From: Gibbula magus
Taxonomy: Eukaryota > Mollusca > Gastropoda > Trochida > Trochidae
DNA: 64,000 bases
Direction of reading: 5' to 3'
NCBI GenBank assembly: GCA_936450465.1
Contig: OW388300.1
Coordinates: forward strand, 42,564,358 to 42,628,357
This document shows positions 59,801-64,000 of the stretch, piece by piece. The position numbers and the translations under genes are program-made. Every line of letters begins with the position of its first letter. Position 1 is the stretch's first letter. The notes beneath the pieces were generated by a model that saw only the letters and a list, made by a program, of their open reading frames with translations, had not been told where the DNA came from and searched no databases.

Positions 59801-59990
59801 TTGCGTTTCTTTTGCCGCTCAGTTTATTTTGTAAAAATTACGAAGAAGACTATCAAGCGTATTATAATTACTTTAGAAAGCATAACTGCTATTACGAAGT
59901 CATTTATATTCATTATATATGTTAATACCTACCAAGTGCCAACTACTGATTGAAATTGTTATTTCAGGTTTACTACATAAAACAACGTGA
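50540..59990 (+). CDS. SLC28A: Concentrative nucleoside transporter (CNT), 11 coding exons
   Basis: Coding exons: 50540-50830, 51695-52083, 52580-52724, 53273-53464, 54812-54973, 55912-56037, 57312-57442, 57943-58111, 58224-58487, 59239-59419, 59968-59990. All junctions are GT/AG with matching phases, giving 690 residues, the length of vertebrate CNT3. CNTs drive nucleoside uptake with Na+ (or H+) across the plasma membrane. Family landmarks: [47 protein letters not shown] (HP1), [49 protein letters not shown] and [16 protein letters not shown], ending [15 protein letters not shown]. Residue 393, Gln in the family, is Phe. Which of SLC28A1-3 it matches best is undecided. Confidence 0.92.
50863..50973 (+). 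repeat. 68-bp tandem duplication in CNT intron 1
   Basis: CGTCAGTCAATCTTTGCCTG with GAAACAGAAATGAATTATAAT occurs at 50863-50905 and 50931-50973, with a partial copy between. Confidence 0.9.
51695..53464 (+). CDS. SLC28A: CNT gene, exons 2-4: first membrane segments
   Basis: Exons 51695-52083, 52580-52724 and 53273-53464. The first encodes an acidic cytosolic stretch ([19 protein letters not shown]) and two hydrophobic helices ([32 protein letters not shown]). The second gives two more helices and NPSK. The third carries [20 protein letters not shown] and the conserved [12 protein letters not shown]. The donor after exon 4 is TTTTCG/GTATCC, a weak consensus. Confidence 0.88.
53510..54110 (+). 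repeat. 21-bp minisatellite in CNT intron 4
   Basis: About 28 units of 21 bp follow GTCAACATCATCTTCATCGTT. As the period is a multiple of three and units lack stops, several frames on both strands stay open through the array (for example poly-(IFIVVN) and poly-(DEDDVDN)). These are by-products, not genes: there is no family match and the array sits inside an intron. Confidence 0.9.
54812..56037 (+). CDS. SLC28A: CNT gene, exons 5-6: HP1 and substrate site
   Basis: Exons 54812-54973 and 55912-56037. Exon 5 ends GNIFIGF and exon 6 starts TEAPLLIRP. Across the CNT family this junction reads G-Q-T-E, where Gln and Glu of hairpin HP1 contact the nucleobase and ribose. Here Glu395 is kept and Gln is Phe393 (TTT, directly before GTACGT). 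Exon 6 adds [22 protein letters not shown]. Confidence 0.88.
55090..55735. repeat. Mosaic repeat 'D', copy 2, with inverted half
   Basis: The left half is colinear with 37,120-37,440 (CATGTTTGCCTGGCAA, GTGACGTCATAAAAC, TTATTACACTCGAAA). The right half (ACGACACGGGTGCCTGAA, GCAACGTCATAGA, TGCCCTAGGG) is inverted relative to 37,440-37,740. It lies in CNT intron 5, with TGACGTCA at 55148-55155. Confidence 0.75.
56725..57255. mobile_element. Foldback element 'E', copy 2
   Basis: GAATAAAATTTGCAAAATAA, GCATCTATGGGATACGAAC and the right part CTGTTATCAGACGATTTGGC, GTATCCCTGTAGATG match the copy at 29,476. The interior is about 100 bp longer. It lies in CNT intron 6. Confidence 0.7.
57312..59990 (+). 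CDS. SLC28A: CNT gene, exons 7-11: transport core and C-terminus
   Basis: Exons 57312-57442, 57943-58111, 58224-58487, 59239-59419 and 59968-59990. They encode [18 protein letters not shown], a helix-rich core, the CNT signature region [12 protein letters not shown] (family (G/A)XKX3NEFVA(Y/M/F), so FV is LS here, with the Asn570-Glu571 pair kept) and [10 protein letters not shown] (Asn639, Ser642, ribose contacts in bacterial CNT). The last exon adds eight codons and TGA, so the C-tail is much shorter than in human CNT3. Confidence 0.88.
59630..59830 (+). repeat. Dispersed repeat 'I', copy 2
   Basis: TTCAATCCACGAGTGATAA, CATGTCTTCAGAAGCCAAC, AATGATTGTTTTCGAATTTCC and GTTGCGTTTCTTTTGC follow the order of the copy at 42,270. 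It lies in the last CNT intron. Confidence 0.55.
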
Positions 59991-60329
59991 CAGTCAACTT
60001 CGACGTAATGGACATGAGTATCTCTTGGAGAAGTGCATGGAGACACTGTAATCGTTTATGAAGACATATGTTGGATAAAATCTTACTTATCAAGATATTA
60101 TTTTTATGTAAGGAATCTTCTTATGGTCGCCTAAGGCACACATTGCATACATATACTGCAAACCAAGATGTTATATACAATATCCCTGTGAATATATTAT
60201 GAAATTGTACATAAAGCATAAAATGTATTAGTTTACTACATGGGAAAACACGAAGTTGATGATGGTGATCAAGTTGTAAATAAGTGGAAATAATCAGAAA
60301 GACTTCTTAATTTCAAAATTGATAAAAAA

Positions 60330-60335
60330 AATAAA
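60330..60335 (+). promoter_or_regulatory. Candidate CNT poly(A) signal
   Basis: AATAAA lies 340 bp after the stop codon, a usual 3' UTR length. It is the first AATAAA after the stop that I found. Confidence 0.45.
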
Positions 60336-60419
60336 CTTTTACCAAGGTTAACCTAAACTTCAATTCTTTAACATTACACTAAGGTTACCTTGGTGACTTA
60401 TGACGACCTTTGTGATGTG

Positions 60420-62480
60420 TGAAAGTAGGCCCCGGGTGTTTACGGAATGTTAAATTAATGCAAGATTTGTGTTCAAGTGAGTGAGAGGTACACCATCAGG
60501 TAATGATGCAATCTTCATGAAATGTTGGTTATTCTTAAACGCAGAATTCTGAACACCAAACAGAGCATTAATGCACCGGCCAATGTGCCACTTAATGGCG
60601 GGGGATAATAAACAATTTCTTGAACATAACTTGCATGAAGCCTGAAAACTTTAATCAATTTGACAGGATAGATATAAACTCATCCACAGACAGTACATAA
60701 ATTATCAAAGGAGTCTGGGTTCTTGAGTAATTTCAGTTGTCACTGACTTTTTTACGCTCAAATAATAACAACATTGCCATAATAAAAATGTATGAGACAC
60801 TTGCTCTATGTGTATGTCGATAAGTGTGTCTATAGACAAATGTCACCATAATATATAAAACTTATTTACCAATTAAGTGTGTCAATTGCCTTTTGCGAAT
60901 CGAGACAGTTCAATTTTGCATTTTCCATTCATTTACCTTTTAAAGGCCCACATCTCTTTCGAAGCCTAGTAAAATATTTCCATACACATGTGAACAATAT
61001 TACATAGCTATGCTTTACCATGCATGTTTTCGTAATTTATTAAGGAATTAGGAATTTGTTGTTGTGATGAAACGAACTAGTCAATACCTGCAGACACAAC
61101 AACACATACCTATTAAGAAACTGCTACAAACAAGCACCATCCACAAAACGTAACAGCTCCAGAAACGCAAAACGCATAGCAAAAACACAACCACAGGATC
61201 CCAATCAGCCGACAAGCCCAAGCGCCCAATCGACTAAACCAGCCAGACAAAACGAAAGCAGTCACTCGAAAGTTATATAAGCATGAGACAACGTTGAAGT
61301 AATATAATATGACTTTGAGAAAATACTTATTTAGATTTCTCCATCATACAAAGCTCCATTTTCCAAATGTTAAGCACTTTACACTTATGTTACAAGGCGA
61401 AACTGCATATAACCATTTTAATTTTTTTAATTTGCTCATACATATTCATAACATGTCTACAATTTTTTTTGTTTTATGTTTCTGTCACTTACGTACCTTA
61501 AAAGGTCACTCGAAGCGAAATGGACTCACGTGGCTTAACAGGACCATGTGTATTCGTTTTAGAATTATTTCTTGGTTGAGGAATATTATTTTAAACATTG
61601 GTAACACTTATTTTCCTTTTCGTGAGAGAACTATATTTCAGACGTGCTACAGTGCCTTTAAGTACAATCAGTACTTGAAATAACTGACTACATTTATGTA
61701 AAGCTCAACCACAGTACTTGTGAAAACATGAAAATTAAACTTCCTCATACGAATGATAATCAGATCAACATTGCACAGAACAAAACAGAAGAGGACAGAA
61801 GACGAGAGAAGCTTGGGTCGTAATGGACCGCTGACTACCACTGAATAACCGCTCCGTGTGTAATCTACATAGTGTTTATCTAGTGAATATATGAACCATT
61901 CATTGACACAACAGGGGTAACGTGAGAAGGTCTGCATTGTGTTCTTGGGTATATTTCTAGCTGGCTGATTAGTCAAGCCAGTACCGTAAATACAATAAAT
62001 GTAGAAACTATATACGGGAATAGAAAGATAGATAGAATGAATTCGAAAAAACGGTGTTGACTGCACAACCAACTTTTATTGCAACCAAACAGGATTCTCT
62101 ATTGAACGCAAATAAAGTGCTCCACTTGTACCGGAGGTTGCGTGGAAAGACGTGAGTTGAGTAACCTCTGTGGATATACTAGAATCAGTCATTCTGATGA
62201 AGAATATGAACAATTACCAACCTATGCGATGTGGCGTATTAGGTCGTTCTTATTTAAACATGTTTAGTATTTACCCCAAGTCCATCAACTTAACTGATGG
62301 GCCTACGCTTTTCTCAAATACATATTCATGTTTCACTTCTGTCTAATTCTCTTCATGTACATATTAATTACTTTACTTGGCGTAACAGGGGCTTAGTTTT
62401 GATAAAGAGTTCATAGCTTAAAATGAGATCTATATAATCATTGTATTATGTGTTTCGATACTCCACCGGCGGATGTAGAA
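60420..62480. other. Gene-free stretch
   Basis: No exon or repeat family is recognised. A G-poor, A/C-rich strand-biased block lies at about 61,090-61,260. Short open frames on both strands match nothing I know. Confidence 0.4.
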
Positions 62481-62489
62481 CACAATATA

Positions 62490-63080
62490 ATGTCAAATTC
62501 ACGTGCTTGGGCTTAATCATCTAAAAAAAATTCCTAGCATCCATTGGTTAAAAAATCATGTCAAAAGTTTATTAACAGACCAGTTCAAGCAATCATGGTA
62601 CGGCGATGCTCGATATTCATCAAAGGGAAAGTATTATCATTTATACAAAACTTCGCTCACTTTAGAACAAAATCTTTTAGATCTCCCATCAAAATTGCGA
62701 ACTTGGATGACAATGTTAAGAATAACTAATCACAGAGTACCTATTGAAACAGGAAGATGGTTTAATATTAATAGAGAAAACAGAATATGTACATTGTGTA
62801 AAATTCCTGTTGTTTGCGACGAATATCATATCATTTTATCATGTCCATATCTTAATGATAAACGTAAGGAGTTACTTCCACCCTATTTTTGTAATAATCA
62901 ATATATTGATAAATTTATCTCACTTATGAAGTCGGATTATAGTTACTCCGCTCTCATTCAAATTATCACATTTCGTTAAAGCTGTACTTAGTCTTTTCTA
63001 AACCATATTATGTAGAGAATGAATGATTATATGTATGTTCTCTATATCATTGTAAATGATTCATGAGAATAAAATTATGT
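62490..63080 (+). pseudogene. LINE ORF2 3' end
   Basis: The open frame 62503-62979 reads IHWLKNHVKSLLTDQFKQSW, LPSKLRTWMTMLRITNHRVP and ICTLCKIPVVCDEYHIILSCP, a reverse-transcriptase C-terminal region with a CxxC..H....C zinc knuckle. It ends with a stop at 62977-62979, followed by AATAAAATTATGTTCTG at ~63,069. The copy is 5'-truncated, with no polymerase core left. Clade not assigned. Confidence 0.75.
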
Positions 63081-63103
63081 TCTGTTCTCTTCGGATTAGG
63101 TCA

Positions 63104-63408
63104 GAGGCTTGTTCAGAAACGCGAGTACGAACGCTTCTGAACGACAATGGGTTCGCGCGTACACATTGGAGCAGTCTCGCTAAGCGAGTATTTACGATCC
63201 AAGATGGAGTCGCGTGTCACAAAGTTTGATTACATCATTTTTCTTTCTTTTATTACCACCTTAATTGAAATGTGGTTGGCTGCTATGTGCAAGTCACCTT
63301 TATTTTCCAAAAGGAAGTACTCGCGACCTCAGCTTTCCATTCAGAAGCCGTTCACGTGTACGTGCGTACACGCAAAGTGAATACTCGCGGTCCTGAACAC
63401 GCCTCAGG
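63104..63408. mobile_element. MITE 'G'
   Basis: GAGGCTTGTTCAGAAACGCG is mirrored by CGCGGTCCTGAACACGCCTC, and GCGCGTACAC by GTGTACGTGCG inside. It is ~305 bp, with no transposase. Confidence 0.75.
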
Positions 63409-63507
63409 GTTATGTTGTGATTTAACTTTTCAATGGGCCGTCTCAAAATAGAAACGCCACTCACGTCGAGAGCAGTAACTTTTGAGATGTTCCTTCAAAT
63501 ATACTGT

Positions 63508-63714
63508 TCCATAACGGCGAGCGCTTATATTCGTTCATTGGGCGCTACATTGACCGCTACATTGAGCGCCATTCCTCCTGAACGACAAGGTGCGATTCCT
63601 CGAGGTTTGCTCGTTTTGCTATGTAGCGCTACATTGAGCAATCGCGTTCAAGAGAGGTTCAAATTAGCGCTCAATGAGCGATTATAAGCGCTCGCTGTTA
63701 TGGAACAGAGCCCA
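63508..63714. mobile_element. Foldback MITE 'B', copy 4
   Basis: CTGTTCCATAACGGCGAGCG is mirrored by CGCTCGCTGTTATGGAACAG. The interior CTCCTGAACGACAAGGTGCG, GAGGTTTGCTCG and GCGTTCAAGAGAGGTT matches the other B copies. Confidence 0.8.
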
Positions 63715-64000
63715 GATCTCAGCCCATGCACTTGAATTGCAAGCTAACGCGATCAGGGGGACATCACGCCAATCGTTTATACACCTGCCTAGTAATATAA
63801 AAACACAAACTTATTACAATTATAGTTATTTTAAATAGTTTTTAATTGAAATCAATATTAAGAAATGTTTATGTGCGTTAAAAATAAACAACATACTGGA
63901 CAAATTATTTCCCAAATGTTAGGTTGACAGATTATTGTAAAATCACATGTTTACTGTTACAAGTTTGCTTTTACCGTTACTGTGCCTACCTATGTAACAT

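Overview
The window is eukaryotic nuclear DNA, AT-rich, with spliced genes bounded by GT/AG introns and a very dense load of short DNA transposons and SINEs. The two genes, the tRNA-derived SINEs with tails such as AAACCCCAACTCACC or AATAACTCACTCAC, and the tandem-repeat-cored elements resembling bivalve 'pearl' elements point to a mollusc. I cannot tell bivalve from gastropod with confidence. The first 11 kb hold no recognisable gene; they carry SINEs, TTAA-flanked piggyBac-like elements, a LINE 3' fragment, a 40-bp tandem array and a foldback element.

From 11,070 to 33,395 (+ strand) lies one gene that I rebuilt exon by exon: 17 coding exons whose splice phases all agree and which encode about 2,487 residues. 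Its kinase domain (residues ~1196-1450) and a C-terminal domain match MAP3K14 (NIK), the kinase of non-canonical NF-kB signalling. The protein is far longer than human NIK (947 aa). Upstream of the kinase it carries a Cys/His cluster that resembles a TAZ zinc finger (residues ~770-830), which I know of in no NIK. Its introns are packed with repeats: a 1.3-kb TIR element, pearl-like elements with 150- or 171-bp tandem cores, a 62-bp tandem array, foldback MITEs and SINEs.

From 33.4 to 50.5 kb I see no gene. This stretch holds a nested set of transposons: a Tc1-like element (38,418-40,640) with long inverted repeats carries one MITE in its left TIR and another in its transposase remnant, and that second one carries a third. 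Around it are foldback elements, a two-copy mosaic repeat and a cluster of TGACGTCA palindromes.

From 50,540 to 59,990 (+ strand) lies a second complete gene of 11 coding exons and 690 residues, a concentrative nucleoside transporter (SLC28/CNT family). The nucleobase-contacting Gln of hairpin HP1 reads as Phe. One of its introns carries a 21-bp minisatellite and others carry two dispersed repeats. The last 4 kb hold a LINE 3' end and two MITEs.

The two genes have no obvious functional link: one is an immune/inflammatory signalling kinase, the other a plasma-membrane transporter. All exon boundaries are inferred from splice consensus, reading phase and family similarity by eye. No alignment or search was run.
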